Assembly (NCBI GenBank): GCA_036226585.1
Contig: CP108997.1
Location: 5,766,001 to 5,830,000 of the forward strand
Direction: 5' to 3'
DNA from: Streptomyces sp. NBC_00708
GTDB lineage: Bacteria > Actinomycetota > Actinomycetes > Streptomycetales > Streptomycetaceae
DNA length: 64,000 nucleotides
Below are positions 9,485 to 18,757 of this stretch, in pieces. Within the stretch, counting starts at the first letter, position 1. Every line of letters begins with the position of its first letter. A program made the translations under genes and the position numbers. The notes under the pieces were generated by a model. The model made no database searches. It worked only from the letters and a program-made list of their open reading frames with translations, and was not told where the DNA came from.

Positions 9485-11086
9485 ATGGCACGCAGAGGGG
9501 AGCGCCGGTCCGAGCGCGGCAGGCCGGGCCGGGATCGCGTGCGTACGACGCGGGAGGGTGACGCCGGCGGCGTGGCGATCGTGGTCGCGACGCCGGGGGA
9601 CGCCCTGGAACCGCTGGCGTTGCAGGGGAGCGGTCCGTCGGTCGACATCGTCTGCGCCCAGCCCGGTACGCCGGACGAACGGGCGGCGCTCGGCCGTGCC
9701 GTGGCCGACGCGGCGGCCCGCGGCGTCCGGGTGGCGGACGAGCCCTGGGTCATCGATGCCGAGCCGGAGAAGACCATCGCCCGGGTGCTCGACGCCCTGC
9801 GCGAGCTGCGACCGCTCCTGGTGACCACGCTCGACCCGGACCCCGAGCACGCGTCGATCGACCTGGAGGCCAACCGCCCGGTCGTGACCGAGCCGCCGCT
9901 GCGCGGCAGTGTGGCGCGCGCCACGATCGCCGCCGCCCGCACCTATCAGCGGGAGTGCGGATCGCCGGTGTTCGTGCGGTGCCACCGCGCGGGGGCGCCG
10001 GCGACGCTGGGCGACCGTGCGTGCGCCCGCCATCCGCTGCCGCTCCGCTGGCTCGTCAGGGGGGTGGACGGGCGGCTCTCCGCCTATCTGCCGTCGGCGG
10101 CCGGGGTGTTGCGCTGGACCGAGCGGCGCGTGGGCGGGGACGAGTGGAGCGGACCGGAGCTCCTCGAAGGGCCGGACCTGCTGCCCGGCCTCGAAGTGGT
10201 CCAGGACGCCCAGGGCTACGTGCACCTCTTCGCGCTGCGCCGCAGGAAGCGGCCGGACGGCGAGAAGTACGTCGATGTGGTCCACACGACCCAGTACCAG
10301 AGCGGGCGCCCGCCGGGCCCCTGGCACTCCGCGGGCAATCCGCACGGCAACGACCCGGCCAAGAGCCGCGAGGTCGGCTTCCCCGCCGCGGCCTTCGACG
10401 CCGGGGGCGGCCTCCATGTCTTCGCACGCAACATCGGCCACGGCATCAGTACCCGCCGGCAGGGGGCGGACGGACGGTGGAGCGGCTGGCAGCACCTGCG
10501 CGGCGTCATGGTGGCCGATGAACTGACCGCGCTGTCCGGCGGTTCGGGCGATCCCGAGGTCTGGGCCAGGGCCCGGGACACGGCGGCCGCCGTCCGCTGG
10601 CACCGGGGGACGCCGCCGGGCGAGTGGACGCTGGACGCCACCGGCTCGGTCGGCCCCGTCCCCGGCAGCCTGTCGGCGGCTCCCGAGGCGGGGTCGGTGC
10701 GCTACCGGTACGCGGGGAGCAACGAGGTCTGTGTGCAGGTGCCGGGGGCCGGCGCCGTGAGTCTGGGAGGCCCGGACGGTACGGGGCCGGTGGCCGCGGT
10801 CGCCGGCGTCGGCATCCAGGGCTGGGGCTGCACGGTGCTGGTGCGGTCGGGGGAGTCCGGCGCGTGCCTCGTGGGCGCGCACGCGGACGGGCGGCCGGAG
10901 GGCGGTGTGTGGTGGTTCGACGCGGGGGAGACCTCGGTGGTGCCGCCCGCGGTGGCGCTGGACGGCCTGGGCCGGGCGGTCGTGGCGCTGCTGGGCGCCG
11001 ACGGCCGGCTGCGGGTCGCGCGGCAGGAGCCGGGGGCGAGCGGCCTCGCGTTCGCTTCCTGGACCGTGGTGCGCCCCACGGTCTGA
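9485..11086 (+). CDS. Degenerate PIG-L-like domain fused to propeller-like repeats
   Basis: 533 residues from ATG 9485 (G-rich ribosome site just upstream); in-frame ATGs at 9443 and 9395 are possible. Residues about 20-150 follow the order of PIG-L/LmbE deacetylases: strand VAIVVATPGD, a helix, then VTTLDPDPEHASIDL and a last helix. The zinc-binding AHPDD motif is replaced by ATPGD, and the later SDH-type motif by RGSVARA, so the domain has probably lost catalysis. Residues about 190-533 form the same repeat domain as the 6864-7994 product, a combination known for Streptomyces PIG-L proteins. No signal peptide is visible. It may bind a sugar or lipid without cutting it; this is inference. 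Confidence 0.65.
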   Translation: MARRGERRSERGRPGRDRVRTTREGDAGGVAIVVATPGDALEPLALQGSGPSVDIVCAQPGTPDERAALGRAVADAAARGVRVADEPWVIDAEPEKTIARVLDALRELRPLLVTTLDPDPEHASIDLEANRPVVTEPPLRGSVARATIAAARTYQRECGSPVFVRCHRAGAPATLGDRACARHPLPLRWLVRGVDGRLSAYLPSAAGVLRWTERRVGGDEWSGPELLEGPDLLPGLEVVQDAQGYVHLFALRRRKRPDGEKYVDVVHTTQYQSGRPPGPWHSAGNPHGNDPAKSREVGFPAAAFDAGGGLHVFARNIGHGISTRRQGADGRWSGWQHLRGVMVADELTALSGGSGDPEVWARARDTAAAVRWHRGTPPGEWTLDATGSVGPVPGSLSAAPEAGSVRYRYAGSNEVCVQVPGAGAVSLGGPDGTGPVAAVAGVGIQGWGCTVLVRSGESGACLVGAHADGRPEGGVWWFDAGETSVVPPAVALDGLGRAVVALLGADGRLRVARQEPGASGLAFASWTVVRPTV

Positions 11087-11128
11087 CCTGGGGCTCCGCC
11101 ATGGTCATGCGAGCATGTGTGATCACCT

Positions 11129-11174
11129 TTGACAGTTTCGAGTTTGACCTTGATCTTGATAAGGTTTGATCCTG
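11129..11174 (+). promoter_or_regulatory. Iterated TTGA boxes upstream of the CDP-alcohol phosphotransferase gene
   Basis: A low-GC stretch holds TTGACA at 11129-11134 (a perfect -35 hexamer), then three tandem 11-nt units at 11142-11152, 11153-11163 and 11164-11174, each centred on TTGA. A clear -10 is missing. The 206-bp gap 11087-11292 otherwise contains no gene. The tandem array is likely the regulatory region of the polymer operon. Confidence 0.4.
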
Positions 11175-11292
11175 TCTTTATGTGGATCGCAGATGAAGCT
11201 CCTGTGTCCATAGTGTGAACGCCCCTTGATTGCGACTTCTTGCAGGCCGATGGGGCCGCGTTGACCGCGTGAGTCGTGTTGTCTGAGGGGTT

Positions 11293-12453
11293 ATGGGGAA
11301 GCTGTCGCTGCGCGCCGTTCAGAAACTGACATGCAAGAAGCGCGATGCCTGGTGGACCGTCCTGCTGGTCGATCCCGTGGCCACGCGCATGCTGATCGGG
11401 ATGGCGAAGTTCAGATTCATCACGCCGAACCGGGTCACCTGGTCCGCGCTCTTCGTCGGCCTCGGCTCCGCGTACTTCTTCCTCAAGGGTGACACCGGCT
11501 CCCTCGTGATCGGGGCCGCGCTCTACCACCTGAGCTTCATCCTCGACTGCATCGACGGCAAACTCGCCCGCCTCAAGGGCAACGGCACCGTCTTCGGTGG
11601 CTGGCTCGACTACGTCTTCGACCGCATCAGGGTGCTCTTCTGCGCGCTCGCCCTCATGGGCGGCCAGTACCTGCGCACCCACAACGAGCTCTACCTCCTC
11701 GCCGCCCTGGCCGTCGTCTTCCTCGACATGCTCCGGTACGTCGACGCCCTGCAGATCTACAAGATGCGCATGTCCATGCGTATGAAGATCGAGAAGGTCA
11801 CGCTGGAGCGCAAGGCACTGGAGGACGAGCAGGCCCGGCACGACGCCGCCGAGACGGCGGCCGACCAGCCCAAGGTCGTCTTCATCGAGGACCTGCTCCG
11901 GGAGAACCCCGGCGTCGAGGCCGAGGTCCTCAAGCAGCAGAGCGGCGACGTCGTCGACCTGCACGCCCAGTTCCGCAACCGCTTCCCCTGGTACACGCGC
12001 TTCCGCCAGGCCCTGCTGCGCAGCCGCATCCGGCCGCACCTGATCAGCGGCATCGAGTTCCAGATGTTCATCTTCATCGTGGCGCCGCTGATCGGCCAGA
12101 TCCTGTGGACGACCGCGATATCCGCCGCGGCGCTCGGCCTCTTCGAGCTCGTGATCATGTACAAGTTCTGGCTGTCCACCCGTGACTTCACCCGGCTCAT
12201 GGAGAAGCTCGCCACCGAGCCCTCGAAGGCCGGCGTGATCGCCGAACACCTCCACCGGGGACGCCACCGCCGCGCCGGTGACGCCGACGACCAGCCGCAG
12301 GCCCTGGCCGAGAAGTTCCCGCTCCCCGAGCAGGACGACGACCTCGGCTTCCAGCCGTACCCCCGGCCCTACACCCCGCACGCGGCCGACATCGAGACGC
12401 AGCAGCTCCGCGCGGTGCCCTACTGGGCCGAGAGCGAAGGGTCCGTACGATGA
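11293..12453 (+). CDS. CDP-alcohol phosphatidyltransferase family membrane protein
   Basis: 386 residues. It carries the complete CDP-alcohol phosphotransferase signature, starting DCIDGKLAR near residue 95 and ending GGWLDYVFD, with the four metal-binding aspartates and the correct spacing D-x2-DG-x2-AR-x8-G-x3-D-x3-D. Five or six hydrophobic helices surround it, with a hydrophilic loop at about 155-235 and a soluble tail. Such enzymes move a phospho-alcohol from a CDP carrier to a lipid or sugar acceptor. The stop overlaps the start of the giant teichoic-type polymerase by 4 nt (ATGA), so it probably makes the priming or membrane-linked unit for that polymer. GAGGGG lies 2-4 nt before ATG 11293. 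Confidence 0.85.
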   Translation: MGKLSLRAVQKLTCKKRDAWWTVLLVDPVATRMLIGMAKFRFITPNRVTWSALFVGLGSAYFFLKGDTGSLVIGAALYHLSFILDCIDGKLARLKGNGTVFGGWLDYVFDRIRVLFCALALMGGQYLRTHNELYLLAALAVVFLDMLRYVDALQIYKMRMSMRMKIEKVTLERKALEDEQARHDAAETAADQPKVVFIEDLLRENPGVEAEVLKQQSGDVVDLHAQFRNRFPWYTRFRQALLRSRIRPHLISGIEFQMFIFIVAPLIGQILWTTAISAAALGLFELVIMYKFWLSTRDFTRLMEKLATEPSKAGVIAEHLHRGRHRRAGDADDQPQALAEKFPLPEQDDDLGFQPYPRPYTPHAADIETQQLRAVPYWAESEGSVR

Positions 12454-15400
12454 CCCCGCCCGCCGACCCGTCGCTGTACACCGTGACGGTCGTGGTGCCG
12501 GCGTACAACGCGAGTGCCACGCTCGGCCGGGCCCTCCAGTCCGCGCTGGCCCAGACGCACCGCGCCGTCGAGGTGATCGTTGTGGACGACGCGTCGGCCG
12601 ACGGGACGCTCCAGGTGGCACGCGAGTTCGCGGCCGGCGACCGCCGCGTCCGGATCGTCGAACGCCCGCAGAACAGCGGCGGTGTGGGCGCGCCGCGCAA
12701 CAACGGCATCATGGCCGCCACCGGTCAGTACGTGATGTTCCTCGACGCCGACGACGAACTGCCGCTCAAAGCGTGCGAGACGCTGTTGCAGTCCGCGCTG
12801 ACCACCGGGGCGGACATCACCGCGGGGCGCGCGCTGCGGGTGAACCTCGCCAAGGACGAGATCACCGTCTGGCAGTCCCAGCTCTACGGCACCGACCGCA
12901 CCGTCGAGGGCGGTCTGCGGGCCATGCCCGAACTCCTCCAGGACCCGATCGCGGCGGCCAAGCTCTACCGGCTGGACTTTCTGCTCAACCACGGCATCCG
13001 CTTCCCCGAGGAACTCTTTTTCGAGGACACCTACTTCTCGACCGTCGCCTGGTACTCCGCGCGTTCGGTCACCCTGCTCGCCGCCCCCGTCTACCGGTGG
13101 ATCTGGGAGCGGGAGACCGACACCCCCTCCATTACCAACCGGCGCGGCGAACTGCGCAGCATCCGCGACCGGGTCCGGGTGCACCAGTACGCGGACGCGT
13201 TCCTCGTCCAGCAGGGCGAGCAGGAACTGCTCGCCCACAAGGCGGCCAAGTTCCTCTCGCACGACCTGCGGCTCTACACGCCCGAACTGCGGGCGGGCGA
13301 CCCGCAGTTCCGGGCCGGATTCGCCGGCTTCGTGGCGCCGTACCTCAGATCCCTGCCGCCCGAGGTCTACGACCTGTGCGGCCCGCTGGAGCGCGTACGG
13401 GCCTTCAGCCTGATGCACGACCGGGTGGACCTCGCGCTCACCGTCTCCGACTACACCCAGCGCCGGAGCGTGCTCAGCTCCGACCTCGTGCGCCGTGACG
13501 ACAAGGTCTACTGGTCCGCCTCGCTGCTCGGCCGGCCGGAGGCCGAACGGTTCCTGGACGTCACCGACCTCGATCTGACCGGCAACAGCCTCTCCGACGC
13601 GCGGCTGTTCAACCAGGCCACCCTGGTGGAGATCCGGAACGGCACGCTCCATGTCACCGGCTACATCCGCAACCAGTTCGGCAGGGTCGGGCCGAAGGAC
13701 AAGCTGGAACTCACCGCGGTGCTCCGCCGCCGCAGCACCAAGGCCGACCACTCCTTCGAAGTGACCGGCGTGGACGTCGACGAGGAGTTCATCCGCTACC
13801 ACACCACGGTGGACCTGGCCTCCACCCTGGGCGCGGCCGACCGGGCCGGCAACTGGAACCTGTTCGTACAGATACGGCACGGCGGGGAACGGGCCACCAC
13901 CACCGTCGCGGTCTCGGGCCTCGACATCGGGCGCGAGCGCTACCAGGGCCCCCAGGACACGTACGAGATCTACGAGACGGTCAGCGGCAACCTCGCCCTG
14001 CGTCCGGAGACCACCGAGCAGCAGACCGTCGACCACCCGCGCGGCACCCCGTGGCTCTGGTGGCAGAACGATCCCGCCCAGGCCCCCGCGGCACCCCCGC
14101 CGGAGTCGTACGAGGCCGCGATCGTGGTGCACTGCCACAACGACGAGTACAACCTCTACGAGTTCCTGAGCTCCCTGCTCGCCCAGCGTGAATTCGCCGC
14201 GACCCAGGTGATCCTCGTCGACGACGGCTCCACCGACGCCACCTCCGCGCAGCTGGCCGATTTCGCCGCGTACCACGGCAACGTCGAGGTCGTCCCGCAG
14301 ATCAGTCTCGGCGCACGCTCCAGCTACGACAACGGCCTGCGTTACGTGCACGCGCCCTACGTCATGTTCGCCCGCGCGCAGGACATCCTCGGCGAGAACT
14401 GCGTGGGCCGGCTCGTGGCCGCCGCCCGCCGGTGCGAGGCCGACGTGGTGGTCGGCGACCAGGACAACTTTCCCGGGCCGCGCAGCAGTGCCGACGCGCC
14501 CTGGAGGCGCTACTTCGGAGCGGACGCCCCTCGTGTCAGCCGGCTGGACAAGGCGCCCTACCTGATCTTCTCCGCGGAGCTGGGCACCAAGCTGTTCCGT
14601 ACCGCCCTGCTGCGCCGGCACGGCCTGCGCACGGGCCACGGCCCCGGCTTCGAGGACGCCTGGCTCACGGTGCCCGCCCTCCTGCACGCCCGTACGGTCA
14701 CGACCGCGCCCACCGCCACCTCGTACACGCGTGACCCGGAACGGCGGGACTCGCTGTTCGACCTCGCCTGGAACGACCCGGTCAAGACCCAGGAACTGAT
14801 CCGCCTCTGCCGCCACATCATCCGGATGACGGAGCGGCTGAACGCCCGCGACGCCCGGCTGGCCATGCGCTTCGTGGTCCGCTCCATGCAGCCGCATCTG
14901 CGCAACATCCACCGGATCATGAGCCGGGCGGAGATCGCCGGCGTCTTCCCCGCCCTGGTCGACGTCTACCGGCCGATACCCGACGAACTGATCCTCCAGT
15001 ACGCCGGCGTGCCGATGGCACGTCTCCAGCACCACGCCGTACGGACCGGCAACTACGAGCTGTTCTGCGACCCGTACGCCAAGCCCGCCTACCTGCCGCG
15101 GCTGCTCGTCGACGAGGAGGGGCTGCACCGCCGCCTCGAAGCGGACCGCACGGAGACCACGCTGCTGCGGGTGGACCGGCAGAAGGCCGTCCTGGAAACC
15201 TTCGTACCCGACGGCGACCAGCTGCACTTCGAAGGACTGCTGGTGCTGTCCGGCGTCGACATCGCGCAGCTCTTCACCAACCGTCTCGAACTGGTCCTCA
15301 GCGACGGACGCCGGGAGGCCGGTCTCGCGATCGAGCAGGTCTACCGCCGCGACCGGTGGCGCACGCGCAAGGAACAGGACTGGTACGCGGGCTGGCGCGC

Positions 15401-16913
15401 CACCGCCCGCCCCGGCGACCTCGCCGGGCTCTCCCGCCGCGATCTGACGCTCCGCGTCCGCGTCCACGACGACGGACGCAGCCACGACATCGCCGTCGAA
15501 GCCCGTCAGATGCTGCACCGCTTCAAGGGCGTGCACCGCTCCGGCCGGGCCCGGGTCCGGCTGACCGTCGCCGACGACGAGTCCGTGACCCTGCGCCGGA
15601 TCAGCGGACCGGTCAACAGGGCGCGTCACAAGCTGCGCCGCCTGGCCGAGGAGATACGCAACTCGCTGCCCGGCCGGTCCGGCTGGCGCACCCGGCTCCT
15701 GTACTGGCTCACGTATCCGAGGCTGCACCGCAGGAACATCTGGATCATCGGCGAGCGCGAGGACACGGCCCAGGACAACTCGTACCACCTGTTCAAGTGG
15801 ATCAGGGAGAACGAGCCGAAGCGCAAGGTCTTCTACGCGATCAACGGCGACGCCCAGGACCGCGCGAAGATCGACCACCTGGGCCAGGTCGTCGACCGGC
15901 TCTCCTGGAAGTACCGCGCCTACCTGCTGCACGCCACCCGGCTCGTCAACGCCTACGACCTGGAGGCCTACCTCGGCTTCCCCGGCCTGTCCAAACGGGC
16001 CTTCCTGCGGGGATACGGCGACCTGCTGCGCTACAAGCGCGTCTTCCTCCAGCACGGTGTCGTCTACAACGACGTCGTCGGGTCCATCCACGCGCAGGTC
16101 ACCAACGTCGACATGGTCCTCACGACGGGCCGCAGCGAACGCGCCTACTACGCCGAGCACTGCGGGTACGGATACGACAGGGTCGCCGCCACGGGGCTGC
16201 CGCGCTACGACGCGCTCAAGCCGCTCGACGGCCCGCGCAAGGTCCTGGTCATGCCCACCTGGCGACGCGACATCGTGGCCCCCTCGTACAACAGGGCGGC
16301 CAAGCCCGAGATCCCGTTCGCCGCCTCGGAGTACTACCGGTTCTTCTCCGCGCTGCTGCGCGACGAGAGGCTGCTCAAGGCGCTCCAGTACTACGGCGTG
16401 GAGCTGGAGTTCATGCCGCACTACGAGATCCGCCCGTACCTGAAGCACTTCCGGATCGATCACCCGTCCATCACCGTCTCCTCGACGGGCCGGGACGTGC
16501 AGCTGGCGATGCGCGAGTGCTCCATGCTGGTCACCGACTATTCCTCGGTGTTCTTCGACGTCGCGTACATGGGCAAGCCGATCGTCTACACGAACTTCGA
16601 CGACGAGGCGTTCTACAGCAAGCACTACAAGCGGGGCTACTTCGACCTGGCACGCGACGGCTTCGGCCCCGCCTGCGGAACGGTCGACCGCGCGGTGGAC
16701 GAGATCATCGCCTCCGTCGCCCGCGGCTTCGAGGTCGAACCCGAGTACCGCCGCCGCGCCGAGGAGTTCTTCGTCCTGCGGGACACCAACAACTGCCGGC
16801 GCGCCTTCGACGTCATCGACACGATGGACGCCACGGCGGGTGGCGACCCGGGCCGGATGTCGGCACCGCTCGTGATGGGGCGGCCGGAGGAGCAGGAGAG
16901 CGAGCGGGCGTGA
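12450..16913 (+). CDS. Tri-domain GT2-GT2-TagF teichoic-acid-type polymerase
   Basis: 1487 residues. Domain 1 (about 10-330) is a GT-A glycosyltransferase: VVVPAYNASATLGRAL, VIVVDDASADGT, and the DxD-like FLDADDEL. Domain 2 (about 555-830) starts AIVVHCHNDEYNLYEF and has VILVDDGSTDAT. Domain 3 (about 1090-1475) is a CDP-glycerol glycerophosphotransferase (TagF/TarF type): HGVVYNDVVGS, TTGRSERAYY, the MPTWRRD and MPHYEIRPYL segments, and VTDYSSVFFDVAYMGKPIVY near the nucleotide site. It would build a wall polymer alternating sugars and polyol phosphate. It overlaps the upstream CDP-alcohol phosphotransferase gene (ATGA). Length is far above a single TagF, since separate enzymes are fused. The exact polymer is unknown. 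Confidence 0.88.
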   Translation: MTPPADPSLYTVTVVVPAYNASATLGRALQSALAQTHRAVEVIVVDDASADGTLQVAREFAAGDRRVRIVERPQNSGGVGAPRNNGIMAATGQYVMFLDADDELPLKACETLLQSALTTGADITAGRALRVNLAKDEITVWQSQLYGTDRTVEGGLRAMPELLQDPIAAAKLYRLDFLLNHGIRFPEELFFEDTYFSTVAWYSARSVTLLAAPVYRWIWERETDTPSITNRRGELRSIRDRVRVHQYADAFLVQQGEQELLAHKAAKFLSHDLRLYTPELRAGDPQFRAGFAGFVAPYLRSLPPEVYDLCGPLERVRAFSLMHDRVDLALTVSDYTQRRSVLSSDLVRRDDKVYWSASLLGRPEAERFLDVTDLDLTGNSLSDARLFNQATLVEIRNGTLHVTGYIRNQFGRVGPKDKLELTAVLRRRSTKADHSFEVTGVDVDEEFIRYHTTVDLASTLGAADRAGNWNLFVQIRHGGERATTTVAVSGLDIGRERYQGPQDTYEIYETVSGNLALRPETTEQQTVDHPRGTPWLWWQNDPAQAPAAPPPESYEAAIVVHCHNDEYNLYEFLSSLLAQREFAATQVILVDDGSTDATSAQLADFAAYHGNVEVVPQISLGARSSYDNGLRYVHAPYVMFARAQDILGENCVGRLVAAARRCEADVVVGDQDNFPGPRSSADAPWRRYFGADAPRVSRLDKAPYLIFSAELGTKLFRTALLRRHGLRTGHGPGFEDAWLTVPALLHARTVTTAPTATSYTRDPERRDSLFDLAWNDPVKTQELIRLCRHIIRMTERLNARDARLAMRFVVRSMQPHLRNIHRIMSRAEIAGVFPALVDVYRPIPDELILQYAGVPMARLQHHAVRTGNYELFCDPYAKPAYLPRLLVDEEGLHRRLEADRTETTLLRVDRQKAVLETFVPDGDQLHFEGLLVLSGVDIAQLFTNRLELVLSDGRREAGLAIEQVYRRDRWRTRKEQDWYAGWRATARPGDLAGLSRRDLTLRVRVHDDGRSHDIAVEARQMLHRFKGVHRSGRARVRLTVADDESVTLRRISGPVNRARHKLRRLAEEIRNSLPGRSGWRTRLLYWLTYPRLHRRNIWIIGEREDTAQDNSYHLFKWIRENEPKRKVFYAINGDAQDRAKIDHLGQVVDRLSWKYRAYLLHATRLVNAYDLEAYLGFPGLSKRAFLRGYGDLLRYKRVFLQHGVVYNDVVGSIHAQVTNVDMVLTTGRSERAYYAEHCGYGYDRVAATGLPRYDALKPLDGPRKVLVMPTWRRDIVAPSYNRAAKPEIPFAASEYYRFFSALLRDERLLKALQYYGVELEFMPHYEIRPYLKHFRIDHPSITVSSTGRDVQLAMRECSMLVTDYSSVFFDVAYMGKPIVYTNFDDEAFYSKHYKRGYFDLARDGFGPACGTVDRAVDEIIASVARGFEVEPEYRRRAEEFFVLRDTNNCRRAFDVIDTMDATAGGDPGRMSAPLVMGRPEEQESERA

Positions 16914-16916
16914 ATG

Positions 16917-16960
16917 CGGGCGGGGGCGTGAGGGCTCTGCGCCCGGAATTCCCCCGCCCG
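16917..16960. terminator. Bidirectional terminator between convergent genes
   Basis: 10-bp perfect arms at 16917-16926 and 16951-16960. The 24-nt loop holds a further GGGC/GCCC pairing. It lies between the polymerase stop (16913) and the convergent hydrolase stop (16991). Confidence 0.7.
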
Positions 16961-16990
16961 TTCTCCTGGTTCTGTTCCCCGGTCCCGCCC

Positions 16991-18676
16991 TCAGTCCAGC
17001 GTGATGCTTCCGGCGGCGGCCGAGAACAGCGACCCGCCGGTGCTCAGCGAGATATAGACCTCGTACACACCCGGTGCGGCCTTCTGCAGGTCGACGCCGT
17101 TGTATCCCGACGTGGCGAAATAGGCGAAGTCGTAGTTCCCGAAATCGCCCCGCCGTACGTGCTTGCGGATCACCGCTGTTTTGCGTGACATTCCGAGCCG
17201 GAACGAGTGCGTGGTGTCCTGGCCCTGCAGCACCAGATAGTACTGGCCGTGCCCCCGGTCGCCCGCCTCTATTCCATGGACGAACAGCGCACCCTCCACA
17301 TGCAGGGTCCGTTCCTTCAGCCAGGACGATTCCAGGGAAAAGACCGTCTCCGCCGAGAACTGGCCGACAATGGGCCTGCGGATCAGCCGGACCCGCTTTC
17401 CGTCCCCGATCAGAACCGCTTCGTTCCCGCCGACGGGCCGCCTGATGTCGAAGGGGCGGCGAGCCACCAGAGCGGTACGCCTGTCTATTCCCTCGGCCGG
17501 GCTCACCACGCGAACGGAGAGGTTGTACGTGCCGACCGGAAGGCCCTTCATGGAGATACCCGAGGGCGATTCGGGCTCGAATCCGCCGTTGGGATAGTCG
17601 CAGGAGAACCGGTCGAAGTACTGGCTGTAGAGATACTTGGCGTCCGTCGTGGCCAAGGGGTACTCGAAGTGACGGCTCCCGCTCTCCATGATCAGACTCT
17701 TCGTCGTCATGGACTGCGCATAGGGAGATTCGCCGGGGATGAACGCGTCCCCGGACAGGATGATGTTCGCTCCGCGGATGTCCTGCTTCTTCACCACGGC
17801 CGTCAGGGCGTCCGACGCCCGCAGCTCGTACAGGTAGGACTGCCGCTCTGCCTCGTTGACCTGCTGTTTTCCGTTCTCCACAAAGCCGATCCGGGGGTCG
17901 GCCCCCTCGGTGAGCGCGGACAGCACGCCGGCGATGAGCGGCATGTTGTACCCGGACACCTCGCCGTGCTGACGCACCATCGGGGAATCGGTGCGGATGA
18001 GGTTGAAGTTCTCGCAGGCCCAGAAGAGCTGGAGATGCGGGTTGATTTCCGTTTCGTACTGCTCGTCCGCCTCGGAGGTGAACAGGTAGATGTTGTGCCC
18101 CTGTCCGCCACGCGCCTTGAGCATGTCGGGTATCGCGCCGTCGAGCACATCCACGTTCTGCTGCGGCATCGTCTCGCCCAGCATGTACTGACCGGTCACC
18201 GGCCTGTCGCGGACATAGCTGCCGATCAGGAACTGCGGCACCACGGTGACGATGTTCCGGTATCCGTACCGCAGGCCGTAATAGAGGGCCGCGCTGCCGC
18301 CCTTCGAGACGCCGAGCAGGCTCACCCGGTCCCGGCCGAGCCCGAGCCGGGCGAGCGTACGCTCGATGAGCCCGGCCACCGACGCCTCGATACCGAAATC
18401 CATGTTCCGGCACATGTAATAGCTGTAATGGCCGTCGAAATCGTCCCGGATCCACAGGATATTGGCGCGCAGATCCATGAGGGATTTACCGGCGAAGTGA
18501 TAACCGTTGGGCGCACCGAGCCCGGAGAACACCACGATCAGATGCTGTGCGTCTCCGTCGGCGGGCCGAAAGCGGTACTCGACGGGAAAAGGGCCCGTGG
18601 TGTCCGTCTCGGTGACCACTCGGCGCCGGTCGGTGGCCGCGCGATTCGGCACGAGAGGAGGGAGTGCTGTGGTCAT
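16991..18676 (-). CDS. Alpha/beta hydrolase with Asp2-like core and C-terminal beta domain
   Basis: 561 residues, no signal peptide or membrane helix. The first 250 residues form an alpha/beta-hydrolase: IVVFSGLGAPNGYHF, a nucleophile elbow GVSKGGSAALYYG (Ser near 127), and ENFNLIRTDSPMV further on. This elbow and context resemble Asp2-type proteins, which in streptococci acetylate sugars on surface glycoproteins. A middle part (about 300-370) is unassigned, and the C-terminal 250 residues look like beta-sandwich segments (VGTYNLSVRVV, VYEVYISLS). It lies convergent to the wall-polymer polymerase, so it may acylate or deacylate that polymer. The acyl role is inference; esterase is the safe reading. 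Confidence 0.65.
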   Translation of the reverse strand: MTTALPPLVPNRAATDRRRVVTETDTTGPFPVEYRFRPADGDAQHLIVVFSGLGAPNGYHFAGKSLMDLRANILWIRDDFDGHYSYYMCRNMDFGIEASVAGLIERTLARLGLGRDRVSLLGVSKGGSAALYYGLRYGYRNIVTVVPQFLIGSYVRDRPVTGQYMLGETMPQQNVDVLDGAIPDMLKARGGQGHNIYLFTSEADEQYETEINPHLQLFWACENFNLIRTDSPMVRQHGEVSGYNMPLIAGVLSALTEGADPRIGFVENGKQQVNEAERQSYLYELRASDALTAVVKKQDIRGANIILSGDAFIPGESPYAQSMTTKSLIMESGSRHFEYPLATTDAKYLYSQYFDRFSCDYPNGGFEPESPSGISMKGLPVGTYNLSVRVVSPAEGIDRRTALVARRPFDIRRPVGGNEAVLIGDGKRVRLIRRPIVGQFSAETVFSLESSWLKERTLHVEGALFVHGIEAGDRGHGQYYLVLQGQDTTHSFRLGMSRKTAVIRKHVRRGDFGNYDFAYFATSGYNGVDLQKAAPGVYEVYISLSTGGSLFSAAAGSITLD

Positions 18677-18757
18677 CGAGATACGCTGCCTGCTCCTGTG
18701 TGATTCCTGACACGGCCCCGGACGGAAGCCGTCCGAGTCTATCCGGCCCTCACGCCG

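Noticed and set aside
11142..11174. Calling the 11-nt units PhoP boxes
   Set aside because: Each unit matches only about six of eleven consensus positions, so I report the repeats without naming the regulator.
12420..18455. 2011-codon minus-strand open frame
   Set aside because: Antisense to the polymerase and out of frame with the hydrolase gene; composition typical of complementary-strand shadows.
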